Below, in pieces: positions 23,512 to 37,639 of a DNA stretch of 45,964 bases (positions are counted from its first letter, which is position 1; every line of letters begins with the position of its first letter). Source of the DNA: Scleroderma bovista (lineage: Eukaryota; Basidiomycota; Agaricomycetes; Boletales; Sclerodermataceae); contig JAYMGJ010000049.1 in assembly GCA_037178675.1 (NCBI GenBank), positions 1 to 45,964 on the forward strand. Direction: 5' to 3'. The notes beneath the pieces were generated by a model that saw only the letters and a list, made by a program, of their open reading frames with translations, had not been told where the DNA came from and searched no databases. Both the position numbers and the translations under genes were made by a program.

Positions 23512-26286
23512 ATGACCCCCGTGTCGTGCGCGGCCCTCTTCGTCCCGCTTCTTTTCGTCTTAGTCGTAGATGCTCAATCCGGGACACCTCCTAGTAGCTG
23601 GCCTCAGGTTTACCCCGGAATGCCCACTGGCGACTATGCGCCCAATTGGCAGGACTGTGAGTTTCTATCATTATTTGCTCAAGACTTCCATGCTAACGCC
23701 GCAAGGCAGATTTTAGAGTAACTGATCCCCTTCCAAACGTAACGTGGCCTCTCGCCCGCAACTGGGCTGGCAATATTCCCGTGCAGAGACAAGGTCATCC
23801 TAATAACACGCTCTTCTTCTGGGCCTTCGAAAGCTCTCAAGGCTCCTTCACGGACGAAAGCGAGGAGCCGTGGGGAATTTGGTTGAACGGAGGGCATGTC
23901 TAGCATTATGCGCAAACACGTCATACTGATCATTTCCCAGTCCTGGATCCTCGAGCCTCATTGGCCTGCTATTCGAGGTCCATCTTGGGTTGCCTTATCC
24001 TAAACTGTCCTGATCCCTTTCCTCAGAATGGACCTATATACATCCAAAATGATTATTCAGCCTCTGAGAACCAGTATTCCTGGACAAAGGTCGCTGACTA
24101 TGTATGGCTCGATCAACCAGTGTATGTTCACCATCTTGTCATTTAGTGCTCATATAGCTTATATGATGTTAAAATAGTGGTGCAGGTTTCAGTACTTGTG
24201 ATTCAGAGGGTTACGGTGAGCATGGACACCTTTGCGTATCACACTGTTTTATTAATGCTGTATGTGAAGTTTTCGATGAAGACCAGATGGCCAGTGACTT
24301 TGTAGGTGGCATTTCGCGTTCCTACTTGCCTTTTTTGATGGCATCAAGATGGGCTTCTTGGAAAACTTCGTCAAAGTATTTCCCCACCTGGCGAAGCGAC
24401 CCCTTTACCTCACAGGGGAGAGTTACGCAGGCATGTATATCGTCAGTGATCCTCGTTATCGTTCTGCGCTGTTTGTGACATGCTTCGCAGCCATACATCA
24501 CCAAGGCTTATTTTGAAATGGTGGATCCTCCTGTGAAGTTGGCAAAGATAGCTATAGGTGATGGGACCATTGGGTCTGGGGAAACTTTTAATCTCCTTCC
24601 GGTAGTGAGTAACGGTCGTGTCTCCCCATCCTCGTCGCTGACATCAGGGAAGGTTAGCGTCCTGGAGACATACCCACAGATTATCGGATACGACACTGAT
24701 GTTCTCGACTACTTCAAAGAGCAGTACGTCCATATCTGCATTCAAACCTTGCCCTGACCTTCTCATTAGAACTGCGCTCTGCGGATATGATCTAACCCTC
24801 GAGTACCCCCAAAATGGTCATTTCCCAACCCTCACGTACAGCAGTGGTGCAAATCCGATTTCTATGGCACCGTCAGACAGATACAAATCTCACCTCACGA
24901 AACAAAGTTTAATACTTGATGCTCAAAACCGTTTTGCTGGGCAGCTTGCCAAACGTGATGCACGTCTCTCAAAACGTGAGAGACTGCGGGCTCAAGACGC
25001 TTGGAAGCGAAACCTTGCGGGACGCGGTAACGGCACGATCGACCCTTGGTATGGGTGTGATGTGTATGACGAGATGCTAGATTATGCAGTTAATTTTACG
25101 TTCCCCTGGTGTACGGTTATTTCTCCGCTGCATTTACTACACCTACTAACGCTACAGGAACAGCGCTAAGCAAGAGCGACGGCGGTATGTTTGACGTGCG
25201 TCTCTTCTAAACTGGCTTTGCGAGGGCATTCTTTTAAGCTACGTTCAGCTTTATAACGTTCCTGATGCCTTGAACCCCGAAGCACCCATGAATGCCTCCA
25301 TATTCCTTAATGGTGGGTGTCGACTAAAGCCCTCCCCAGCTGGATAACAACCTAGTTTTTGCATAGATCCCCAAACTCGTACTGCTATCCACGCCCCTAC
25401 AAGCAAAGAGTGGTTGATGAGCATCGACTACCCGTTTGGAAACAGCAAGTCCGCCCACACTCTCAGCTATAGGATTCTGATTGTTGCATTACCTCACAGA
25501 TTACACTAATGGCGACCCTAGCGTCGAGTAAGCACTAAACTCTAGGGGAATGATCGGTGAATTGACTAGACCAACAGACCAATGGCCTTCTTGACCGACC
25601 TTGCGACGAATGCCACGGAGCGGGGGCTTAGTATTATCATCTACTCTGGTAACGATGATTCCCTACTTCCTCACTTAGGTTCTCAAGGTAAGTATTTATT
25701 CACCATTGTTGTTTTTTCCCCCTGAACCCGGTCATTGTAGTGGTCATTCAGGTGCAATTTGTCAATATAAAGGCTGCGTCCGTTGCGTTGACCATTGTCT
25801 AGAATACGACATTTGGGGGCATCCAAGGCTTCACCCGCAAGCCCCAAACGCCATGGTATAATGATGCTGGTGAATTTGCTGGGATAGTCCATCAAGAACG
25901 GGGCTGGACTTACGTCTTGATTGACCATGCGGGCCATCTGGCTGGTTATACCAACCCCGTCTCGGTCCGTATTTACTGCCTGTCCTCACTTTTCACGAGT
26001 GCTCATGTTCCGCCAGACCTTCGCGTTTGTCAGAGAATTTGTATTTGGGAACAACCAAACTGGTTTGGTGGTGAATGCAGAATCCGGTGGGGTCACTGTG
26101 ATTGGGGGCGAAGACCCTTCCCTCGGAGGTGAGGTCTTGACTGGTCAGGCGGGTATATACTACGGATCAGCTACGACGGCGTCTACGTACTTCTTTCCGA
26201 GCGCCACGGTTGCGGCCTGGGATGCATACGTCGCAACGGCGAGTCCTCAGCCTTCGTCAGGTTCGTCCATGTCCTCTCTGTCTTAG
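23512..26286 (+). CDS. Serine carboxypeptidase (peptidase family S10), copy B
   Basis: Secreted exopeptidase with a signal peptide (MTPVSCAALFVPLLFVLVV). Splicing gives about 18 exons. Visible parts are GGPGSSSLIGLLFE (oxyanion hole; created by an intron with GC donor at about 23899), YVWLDQPVGAGFST, LYLTGESYAGMYI (catalytic Ser), ALCGYDLTLEYPQNG, IDPWYGCDVYDEML, SIIIYSGNDDSLLPH (Asp region), the 11-nt microexon at 25741-25751 and TYVLIDHAGHLAG (His). All joins keep the frame open. The protein stops at TAG 26284-26286 after SSMSSLS. Just beyond, the neighbouring frame encodes a hydrophobic tail (VLVASLFLAIFVTVFF, stop 26328-26330) matching the tail of copy A in position and character, so copy B has lost its terminal membrane segment by a small indel. 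It is convergent with PAF1. Confidence 0.88.
25741..25751 (+). other. 11-nt microexon of carboxypeptidase copy B
   Basis: TGGTCATTCAG between acceptor CATTGTAG and donor GTGCAATTT. It restores SQ-VVIQ-NTTFGG, the expected S10 sequence between the Asp and His blocks. It is identical to 1363-1373 in copy A. Confidence 0.75.
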
Positions 26287-26575
26287 TAGCATCCTTGTTT
26301 CTGGCCATATTTGTTACGGTTTTCTTTTAATAATACAGGCAGCTAGCTTTTAGTTTACTTGCACCCCCTAGGTCGTTTTCATGACTGATGTTCGTTCTCT
26401 TGTCTCACATTGTAAGTAAACATCGAGCCAAGCAACAGAGAATGTTAGTTATTGCACTTACACCACGCGCTCAGCCTATCTACGACCTGCAATCAATCGT
26501 TCAATACCATGAGTGGCGCCTTCAAACCTTGTGGTAAAACACTTCAATAGAGCAGCACAATAAACACAGAAGAAC

Positions 26576-28191
26576 TTAAAAGATATCAGCCATAACCCCG
26601 CCACTGTCGCCCACACCATAACCCTCAGCGCCATCAGGCTGGGTGCCACCAGTCATGTGTCCAACTGCATCCACATCAATCTCTCCTTCTCCATCTGCAT
26701 CTGCATCCGCTCTCAGATACATTGGGTCGAGAACCTCTGCCATAAGTTCGTCTCGTTCGTCTAGCTCTTCTTTGCTCATCGGCAAGTGCGATATGTGTAC
26801 CACTTCCCAATTGTCCACGTAGGCTTCCTGGTTCTGCATAGTCGCGTAAACAGCTCGGCAGCTCGTAAGTTAGTAGGGACTCACATTGGTGCGCCTCTTC
26901 TTTAGCGTCATCTTCCGTTCGATGTTCTTGTAGTATGCGGCCTTGGTGCGCTCAATCCCACTATCAGTCACGTTTGATCGTGTATCACCGTCGTCGAGTA
27001 CCAAGAGGAATTCATTCGGTACCTCCTGTTCGATTTTGACCGTTTCATAATCGCGGAGGTGGACAAAAGTGGTTTGCTGGGACGTACATCATGTCAACAG
27101 AATAAGCTGCAGGAAATAACGGATGAACTAACTTTGGATTCCTTTTGCTCTGAAAGAGCAGTCTCAAAACGGTTGGCCTTGAATGTCAAGGCTGGCTCAT
27201 CATCTTCTGTGAGATAGTACGCCAGAAAATGGTCACCGTCTGACTCCATGGGTCGCAGGATAGCGCAATCTAGCCGAGGATCTTCCAACTAAAAAGTAGT
27301 CATGAACACCGAGTCAAGAGCATGAACAATGTACATACATCAGCAGCTCTCTCTCCTGGCCGCTCACTGAATCTAAACAGATCGTACGCATTGGCCCAAA
27401 TATCAGCGTCTGGGAATATTTCGTATGATTCTATTGCGGTAACGTCAAGCTTGTTGGGATGTCGGAGTTCAGAGAGAGAAAATTGGGAAGGATCGTTGCA
27501 AGCTGCAAAGGAAGCCTCAATATCGCGCAGCTGGGCCGGCCGTGAAACGTCTATTGTCTGGGGAAGATGTTTGCTTTTTTGTGTGTGAGTTAAGTTTTAT
27601 AAAAAAACGCGGCTCGCACTAACATTTCCTGAATAGATTGAGAACGCTGTACGCCCTCTCTGCTAAGATACTCGGTCTTTCGTAACCATGGAACATGGGC
27701 AGGCAGTGGTCCCGAGGAGCTTGATACAATTCCCGATGGTACACCATTCGTAAAAGGTGTCGAACTTGATGAAGGATCTCCGAGTAGAAACCGATCTTTT
27801 GGATCCAGAGGAGGAAGGTTGTCCGGATCTGGATTCAATGCTGTATGCAGGTCCGTTGTATCAGACAAACAGCGAGTACAAGAAGCTCAGGCACCTGAAT
27901 CATTAGCCTCTTCATCCCACAGAGATTCCCAAAGGCTTAGGTCAAGAGGCATGCCACATTCTGCATCCACAATCATAGGAAGGGGGGTGTCATTTGCAAT
28001 GGCGTTCAGGAACTCGGGGCGCGCATAACGCATTGGGTCCGTTGGTATGTCCAAGAGTTTTGGCGGGCATGGTGGTGGCGGGAGCGGGTTAGAATACCGC
28101 ACCCGGATCAGAAGGTCCAGTTTACTATCGGACAGTGCTTGAGCAGGACTGGTTCTGAGATACCTGGACCATACCTTTTCTTGACACTCAT
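26576..28191 (-). CDS. PAF1: RNA polymerase II-associated factor 1 (Paf1 complex subunit)
   Basis: Scaffold subunit of the nuclear Paf1 complex, acting in transcription elongation and in H2B ubiquitination and H3 methylation. The start at 28191 gives MSVKK, then an intron (donor GTATGG, acceptor GATAG) leads to KLDLLIRVRYSNPLPPPPCP followed by PKLLDIPTDPMRYARPEFLN, a diagnostic Paf1 N-terminus. Later exons include DRFLLGDPSSSSTPF, LRKTEYLSREGVQRS, FETALSEQKE and MQNQEAYVDNWEVVHISHLP. The tail is acidic and Asp/Gly-rich (ADADADGEGEIDVDAVGH) and ends at 26576. About six short introns. It is divergent from ERV1, with only 70 bp between the start codons. Confidence 0.9.
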
Positions 28192-28261
28192 TGGGGCAAG
28201 AGTAGAGAGAATCACGTGACCAATCCGCAACTTCCCAAAGTTTCTTCTTCGTGTTCTGCTC
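28192..28261. promoter_or_regulatory. 70-bp divergent promoter, PAF1 / ERV1
   Basis: The complete gap between opposed start codons. It must contain or overlap both core promoters and leaders. AATCACGTGACC near 28210 contains CACGTG, the E-box bound by bHLH factors such as Cbf1. Function is inferred from position. Confidence 0.6.
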
Positions 28262-28786
28262 ATGAGGGATGTATCTAGGTCCAACTCGACTGCCCTACCT
28301 CCAGGCATGGTCATAGGACCAGATGGAAAGCCGTGCAAAATCTGCACAGCATTTCGAAACTGGAAACCTAGGACATCGGCAGCATCCATTGCAGTACTTG
28401 CAGCAGGTCGCCCCCAGTCTGATCATAAGCCTGACACTCGACCGGTCTATTGCCCTCCTGACGTCGAACAACTCGGACGTGCAACGTGGACATTCTTGCA
28501 CACCACTGCTGCATATTACCCGGAGCGTCCCACCTCGAACCAGCGTGCAAACATGCTCAACCTTTTACATTCGTTGCCCATCTTATATCCTTGCTCGCAC
28601 TGTGCATCGCACCTCGGTGAGACCATGAAGACAAATCCTCCTGATGTCAGCGGGCGGATTGCGCTAAGTCGTTGGTTATGCGAGAGGCATAATGAGGTGA
28701 ACGAGAGATTGGGCAAGAAGATATTCGATTGTACCAAGACGGACGAACGATGGAAGGATGGACCACCGGATGGGAGTTGTGACTAG
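28262..28786 (+). CDS. ERV1: FAD-linked sulfhydryl oxidase (Erv1/ALR family)
   Basis: 174-residue intronless-looking oxidase of the mitochondrial intermembrane space; reoxidises Mia40 and passes electrons to cytochrome c or O2. The shuttle pair is CKIC in GPDGKPCKICTAFRNW. The flavin domain starts at PPDVEQLGRATWTFLHTTAA and has the active-site CxxC in YPCSHCASHL, the FAD-contacting CERHNEVNERLGKKIF and the structural Cys pair (LC-E...FDC). The length fits the family. The start at 28262 is the first ATG after the PAF1 start on the other strand. It ends GPPDGSCD. Confidence 0.93.
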   Translation: MRDVSRSNSTALPPGMVIGPDGKPCKICTAFRNWKPRTSAASIAVLAAGRPQSDHKPDTRPVYCPPDVEQLGRATWTFLHTTAAYYPERPTSNQRANMLNLLHSLPILYPCSHCASHLGETMKTNPPDVSGRIALSRWLCERHNEVNERLGKKIFDCTKTDERWKDGPPDGSCD

Positions 28787-29143
28787 GCTTCTAGTGAGTT
28801 CCTGTTCAGTGCTGGTGCTTGATGCCTTGGCAAGAACGAACACTAACTTTGGCGTAAGCACACGAAGGTCATACACCGGGTTGCACTGTGTATTCCATAC
28901 TGGCGTAATACTAGTCTGCCGTGTCATAGTATTGGCATGAAGATATTGTAGTGCATCTGCTGGCCAACACATCGTGGAATCATGTTTCATATCAAATCAA
29001 GTGGGATTGGCACTTGATTTCTCCACTACGAATTACATAATAGGCGGTGGTCCGGTCGGGCCGATACTCTTCTTTCTCTCCCTCTCTTCTTCTGCGATAC
29101 CAAACGTTCTTTAAGCGCTGATACCCATTGTGCTCAGGCTATC
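28787..29143. other. Intergenic region, ERV1 to glycerol kinase
   Basis: 357 bp. The right half has a C/T-rich stretch (CTCTTCTTTCTCTCCCTCTC, about 29066), typical of fungal core promoters, just before the glycerol kinase ATG. No other feature seen. Confidence 0.5.
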
Positions 29144-31307
<2,164 letters not shown>

Positions 31308-31353
31308 TCGGAATTAATACCATTTCTATCTATAATACTCGTGCGTGTCCCTG

Positions 31354-33614
31354 TCACTGGAACTTTTTGAGAGGATCTATCTTCCTGTTACTTCTACCAT
31401 TGCTTCCACCTCTACGTACCCCGCCACGGCCTCGCACCGATTTCTTTTTGAAAGGGACAAAGTTATTTGACACGTTAGCATCATCCTCAGTAATTGGCAC
31501 GACGCGAGGAAGGAGGTATTTCGGCACATGCTTCATGTGGGATTGGACCCGCATAGGATGGAGTGGCTTATCATGCCGCAAGTACTCGAGGTCAAGCGGA
31601 TTATCTTCAAAGTGTGCCTAGAAGGGGTGAGCGTCGTTTACGCACCAGCAGGGACCGTGTCCATACCTTAAGCTTTTCGGAATTAAGAATTTCTGTTTTC
31701 AATTCCTTTATCCTTGCCTCCTTAATGGCACTCTTCGTCACAGAACGCAAAGCGTCACCCATGCGATATCTAAAAGCTTCCACCTGCTCCATATCGAACT
31801 TGTACTCTTGAATCTTGCTCCCCTTTGCTTTCTCTCCGCTCTCAATCCGCTCCCATATTTGTTCGTCCTCTCGCGAGCTTTCGACACCGCCTACCACTTT
31901 GTTCTTTCCCCACTCCGAACGCGGTATGACGAACGAAAGGGACATCCCCGAGTGCCCCGCGCGTGCTGTGCGTCCAACACGGTGGGTATAGCCACGGTAT
32001 GATGTTGGGAGGTCAAAATTCACCACGCAGGCAACATTAACAAAATCAATCCCGCGTGTGACACCGTATTCTTTGTCACCACTATGCATTTTGGATCTGT
32101 GCTTCTTGGAGGGTTTCAAAACAGGTGCAGAATGGCGTTTGCGCTTCGTCGAAGATTCGGCTACATTCAAGCTTCCCAACTCACAGTGAGAATGGGCTGC
32201 TGCGACACATGGAATCACTTCTGTATACAGAAGTTGGAGGAATGGTCACGTACCATCGTCAAGCTGAACGTCATCGCCGTGTGCCCCATTATCATCGTGT
32301 GCATCGTCGGTGTCTAGTTCCCGTTTTCCTCCGCTTTCATCAGTAGCAATGATATAGTCATACACTCCCTTGTTGAATTCCTGCACTGTATGATATCTAT
32401 ATGACTCGCTATAGCAGGCTGTCATTATTGTGGACATCCGTACACACCTGGAGTTGAGGGGCAACTCTGAATTGAGTACACAGCTCTTTATTGAAAATTG
32501 CTCTAGAAAGAGTTTGAGGCGATAGCAACGATCCATGTCGTTGACAAATAAGATACATTTGCCTTTGATAAGACGGAGTTTAAGTATAACATAGATGAGG
32601 AGGAACTTGTCGACTTCAGAACAACTGGCAGACTTTGAGGAGGTTAATACGTGCTCAGAGGAATTACTTACCGGACTGAATATTGGGTTAATAGAGACGA
32701 TTCGTCTGGGCCCTCTTCTAGTTTGAGAATGGCCTAGAGAAAGGGTGAATCAAATCGTTTGGTAGGGGATAATGAGCATTACGGGGCTACGCAATGTCAG
32801 TCCTTTCAAAGCTTCGACGTCTTCTGTGATCGTGGCGCTCATGAGAAACGACTGGTAGACTTTCGGGAGGTATGGGCCGCTGAAAATCTGGCGAACGTCT
32901 GCATCGTGACCGTAAGACAAGATAAGGTCGGCTTCGTCGATAACAAGCGATTCGAGCGACGACAGGTTAATAGTCTAGTGGATATAAGCAATGGGGCGGG
33001 TGGGATTGAGTACAAGCACACCTTGGATTGGAGGAGACTGAGGGCACGGGATGGGGTAGCAATAACTATGTCGGGCTTGTCCCCTAGAAGTGTGCTTGAG
33101 ACAATCCAAATCAGATGTAGTGGCACCAAACGTCGTGATATGAACCTCACCGCTGCAGATTCGTTGCAGTACCACTCGCAGCGTTTGCCAGTGCAACTTC
33201 CTTCTCACAGTACTTGACAAGACTGCGTAGACAGGTCAAGACTTGTTCCGACAGTTCGCGTGTAGGAACAAGAATCAAGGCGCGCGTGAAGCAATAAGCG
33301 GGATCAACGTTAGACAAATTCTATGTATGTTGTGTGCGAGTGAGCAGAAAGCTGTCGAATATGGTTATACGCACATTTTTTGCAGTCAATATCTTTTGCA
33401 CGACAGGAATGCAATACGCAGCAGTCTTTCCGCTTCCTGTCCTGGCCTTTGCAAGGATGTCACGGTTCTCGAGGGCAATGGGAATAGCCTTCAACTGCAC
33501 GAAAGTAGGACGGGCAAAGCCGATATCCGCCAACGCGCGAAGGATGCGTGAGTCGAGAAGATGAGAAAAGATTGAAAAGCTGGAGGCATTGTCAACAAGA
33601 CGAGAATCGACCAT
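31354..33614 (-). CDS. DBP9: DEAD-box RNA helicase, DBP9/DDX56-like
   Basis: Nucleolar ATP-dependent helicase for 60S ribosomal subunit (27S pre-rRNA) maturation. The start at 33614 leads into the Q motif region ([40 protein letters not shown]) and motif I, ARTGSGKT. Motif II is DEAD in [13 protein letters not shown] (about 32935), motif III is SAT in [17 protein letters not shown] (about 32840), and motif VI is in [18 protein letters not shown] (about 31980). The C-terminal domain has an acidic insertion ([13 protein letters not shown]), as in DBP9 proteins, and ends with a basic tail ([16 protein letters not shown]) and DPLKKFQ. Several short introns. It is divergent from the ZNHIT2-like gene and convergent with glycerol kinase. 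Confidence 0.92.
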
Positions 33615-33730
33615 GCTGGAGATCGGCGGCCAAATGGTAAGTAATGCGTGGTGTTCCTAAACTTGCATCTCGATATCATTTGACCCCCCCTGTGCGTCTG
33701 ACCCCCTCGTCCTCAGGATACTCATCAAGC
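33615..33730. promoter_or_regulatory. 116-bp divergent promoter, DBP9 / ZNHIT2-like
   Basis: Entire gap between opposed ATGs at 33614 and 33731. It contains a C-run (TTTGACCCCCCCTGTG, about 33680). Both products are expected in ribosome or snoRNP/R2TP-linked assembly, so shared control is plausible but inferred. Confidence 0.5.
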
Positions 33731-35275
33731 ATGACCACCACCTCAGAATTCCAGACACGCGATGCGGAAGAACTGGCAATACCGCTATTCAAGGTATCGT
33801 GCAGCATGTGCGTCCATTGCACATCGTCCATTTTTTGAGAAATCTTAACAGACCGTCGACGCGCCTGAAGGTGTCGGAGGCAAATTTCCAGGTATACTTG
33901 TCCAACATGCAATGTTCCATATTGCAGCTTAGCGTGTTTTCGCTCACAGGTGCGTATCGTATATTTCAACACAATGGATAGTAGATTCATTGAGGGCATA
34001 GCCTCATGTTCAGTGCTCTGAACAGTTTTATCGGAAGGAGACTGAGGTTGGCATCAAGTCGAAATCTTCGAAGGAAGCTGAAGATATGCTTGAGCTTCTG
34101 AAGCGCTCAGAGGAAGAGAACTCGGAAATGGATGTGTTAGGCCCTCTTGAAGAAGATAAAGGTGACACCCTTGCAACACGGCTAGAGGGGCTGGATATTC
34201 GTACTGTTTTACCGTTCCAATCCTGAGCAACACTAATACATATCATGCAGGTTCCGCTTCTGCCAACGAGTTGTTCAAGCGTCTTACTACGGAAGAGCGT
34301 GACAGGTTTTTCTCAGCACTTCGAGATCCTGCTTCTGACATCGCCCAAAGCCTTCTTGCGAGCACAGAGCTTGACCAATCCCTACAGGCACCGTGGTGGG
34401 AACTCCCGGATGTTCTTAGTAATGATCAAAGGGCTACAACTGTGCGATATGGGCATAAGCCGCCTCTTCTTGAGGTTCCCCAAGGAATCATCAAGTGGGA
34501 TCCCGCGGCCCCCCCATTATTGTACAATATTTGTGCCTTACTGTGAGTATTAGGGTGCTACTGTTGCGTGGAAGCTGACCCTTGTATGTGACAGTATAGC
34601 GTATGCGTATGCCACACGACATTTTTCCATGACACGTCTAGCTTCCTCTAGAAATGATCCCCAGGATCAGAGAGAGGCTCGACGTTTAATCGCGCGAGCA
34701 GTACCTTTTATTGCGGATAGGCGGTCTCGAGTGCTGCACATTACTCTAACCGATGCCGTCGCGAATATGTGGTCCAGATTAGATTTGGTGAGTACAGTGA
34801 CTGTTCCCTTCTTATCGGACCAACCACATACCTTGAAGGGGAGTACACAGCATTCCACTATGGCTGTTCTTTTGAAAGATGTCTTCCGCCTTCTGCGACA
34901 GCGGAAGGTGGTTGTAACCGAAGATTTGCCTGACACGGACGCTCCGAAACCAGCACTGGTACAGGATCATCCACGTGCATGTGCCCTTATGGCACTCTCC
35001 GATCTTACAATTTTATTTGAAGGGGATACTGCTGAAGGATGCGAACAACGAGTGGGCAACCACGTGACAATGAAGATAATGTATTATGCGGGACATCTTC
35101 TTGCTGTTCCGTCTTCCATCCTCGATACTGTTGCGGACGAAGCATTTTCGCAGTCAAGTAGTTTCGGTAAGAAATAGAGTAGCCAACACGTACCGGAGGT
35201 GGGAATGGCGCACGATCATTCAAATAAGCAGGTAATGCATACCAGCCATTAAAAAGGCCCAACAGCAACTTATGA
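33731..35275 (+). CDS. HIT-type zinc finger protein, ZNHIT2-like
   Basis: ZNHIT2 family proteins link the R2TP/RUVBL machinery to assembly of large complexes such as U5 snRNP. From ATG 33731 the first exon ends in FKVSCSM; an intron (donor GTGCGT, acceptor CTGAAG) splits the Cys codon and gives CSMCRRQISRYTCPTCNVPYCSLACF, written here as CSMC-RRQ-ISRYTCPTCNVPYCS-LACF: a HIT finger. Two acceptors 12 nt apart then decide whether a PHVQ segment with a His is included before CSEQFYRKE. Later blocks are AEDMLELLKRSEEENSEMDV, ELFKRLTTEERDRFFSALRD, QAPWWELPDVLS, and ICALLIAYAYATRHFS. The end is uncertain: TAG at 35175-35177, or an intron from GTAAGA to AAGCAG leading to NAYQPLKRPNSNL and stop 35273-35275. 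Confidence 0.8.
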
Positions 35276-35648
35276 TATTTTCATAGGAGCCCCCAAGAAC
35301 TATTGAACCACAATATAACCCCCCTGTATTTGGCTCTTCTGATTGTCCATCCTAATCATGCACACTGGTCTCCCAAGGTGGGTTGTTTGGATCTGGCCTC
35401 CATCGAGACCCGTCATTCATAACGGTAAAAGTGACATTTCGAGGAGGGATGTCCTAGATTAAGTAGCGTTGAATTCTTTTTTAAAACGAAAATGTCAGCA
35501 CCTGAGCTTTGGGAAACTCGAACCTGTAGTTAAGTACATATCATAGACATGCGTCATGCGAGGAGCAGCTTCTAGAGACCTAAATACATACAAACAAGTC
35601 GAATTTCCATAAATGCTGTGCCATTCAGTTGCATCCCTCATCGAAACC
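35276..35648. other. Intergenic region
   Basis: 373 bp holding the 3' end of the ZNHIT2-like gene and the promoter of the aminopeptidase. No TATA box or repeat stands out. Confidence 0.45.
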
Positions 35649-37639
35649 ATGAAGCCATTCATCTTTCTGTTCCTCTTTCCATTCACTGGCGGTATTTTGG
35701 CCGCGACGCTGAAGGCACATTATGAACCAGGAAATTCCCAACGAATACTCAGTGGTCCTTTCAACGAAATTGTTCTTAATGGGCAGACGTTCGATGCTAG
35801 TCCAGCTGCTCGCACAGGCTTCAGCCTGGATCTCACAGAGAAGCGACTTATTCAGATGGAGGGAAAGGCACCCGTTTGGATGACGGAGCTTGAGAAGGTC
35901 TGTTATACTTTCTTGTACAGTGCCTGTTTGTGGGCTGATGGGTTGCATGGTATGTAGATTGAAGCTAAAGCTAATGGGGTTCGATTCTTCGATATGTGAA
36001 TACCTCTACTTTATTTCCTCTATTATGTACCTGACGGACACAGAACGGATAACCCCTCGCTCGATGGCTACACGGGAGTGCAAGGCACTCGTAAGTCATC
36101 ATGGTTGGATGACGACCACACTTATTGTTTTCATAGCTACATATCCTACACCTAGTGCTCACGACCAAGTCACGAGTGTCATCAAGACACTTACAACAGA
36201 TGGTCCTCGGGAATTATTAGAAAAATTTTCCAGCTATCGCACCCGATGTAGGTTGTGTATCTTCTACGTCATTCATCTTACTGATCGACACTGGAGATTA
36301 CAGGAGTGAGGTTAGGCAGACTATACTTTCTGGAACCTTGATAGTAATGCATTACCCGGTGTAGACTGGCAAGGAAAGCCAGAAATGGCTTTTATCTCGA
36401 ATTGAGCAGGTGAATATTGTGGCGACTTCAGTTAATGTATTAACAGAGCTTTGAAGATCACTGCTGAGGCAGCAATGCCTGAATTAAGGGCTTTAATTAC
36501 AATCAATGAATTTGCTCATCCTTGGGGTCAGAATACAGTGGTATGTTTCAAACTTGTGCATCTCAACATTGTGACTGTATGTTGATATTGTCTAGATTGC
36601 CAGGATCAATGGATCTTCTACAGATAGTAGAATTGTTATCCTTGGTGCACACCTTGATAGGTATTGATCATTCATTTCATGTGAGTGGGTTATTAATACA
36701 CTAGCTGCTAGCACAAACTTGTGGCCATTTTCACCTGCACCAGGTATGCTGTTACTACATTATTGCTCCACCTCTGATGTTTCCAAGGTGCTGATGATGA
36801 TGGCTCTGGAACTGTTACTATTCTTGAATCGTATCGTGCACTTCTTTCGGCCGATTTCAAACCTCTACGTCCTGTTGAGTTTCACTGGTATTCAGCAGAG
36901 GTATCTGTGGCCATTTGTGAGTTAAGCTGTATTGCATTCTAAAGTTACCCAGGAGGGGGGCCTTCTTGGATCCCAGGGAGTTGCCACTTCATATGCTGCT
37001 AGGGGGGTTGAGGTTTATGCAATGAGCCAGGTATGTGCTCTGGTAATGATGGTAGTCCATGTTGTTGATATGATAATAGTTTGATATGACTGCCTGGGTT
37101 AGAGAAGGAGTACAGGAAGAGATTGGTGTAATAACTGACTATGTGAATCCTATGTGGGTACTGGCCAGTCCTTGTGAGAGAAAATGTCTACTGATGCTAG
37201 ATCTGCAGGTTAACTGAGGTCAACAAGAAGCTTATTGATGCTTATCTTGATGTTCCATATGTTGAGACCAAGTGTGGATATGCATGCTCAGATCAGTGAG
37301 TATGATTGTGGGTTGATGTTGGTGTCATCTGAGATTTGCAGTGCTTCATGGGCAAAGGTTGGATATCCAAGCATCTTCACAATAGGTATTTACCTTTGAT
37401 TTTCATGTTGTCTCCTTGATTGATATTGTATCAGAATCATCCTTTGAACATGCGAATCTTGCAAACATTCATACATCAAAGGAGTCAGTTGTCATTAGTA
37501 TCATCCCTGCCATTTGTTGCTAAATGTTTATTTCAGCCGCATTGATATCTCAGAGGAATTCTCCTTTGACCATATGCTAGAATTTTCCAAGCTAGCAGTT
37601 GCATTTGCAATTGAACTTGCTGGTTGGGATAAAAATTGA
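35649..37639 (+). CDS. Secreted M28 zinc aminopeptidase (leucine aminopeptidase type)
   Basis: Extracellular di-zinc aminopeptidase that releases N-terminal residues. ATG 35649 gives a signal peptide ([19 protein letters not shown]). Spliced blocks are [28 protein letters not shown], then [20 protein letters not shown] and [15 protein letters not shown]. All five metal ligands and the catalytic Glu are visible: His and Asp in VILGAHLDS and [10 protein letters not shown], Glu-Glu in FHWYSAEEGGLLGS, Asp in MSQFDMTA and His in ANIHTSKDRIDIS. CGYACSDHASW carries the Cys pair common in secreted members. About 13 short introns. The stop is at 37637-37639. The 3' half is noticeably more AT-rich than neighbouring genes, and the gene abuts the transposon cluster. 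Confidence 0.9.
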
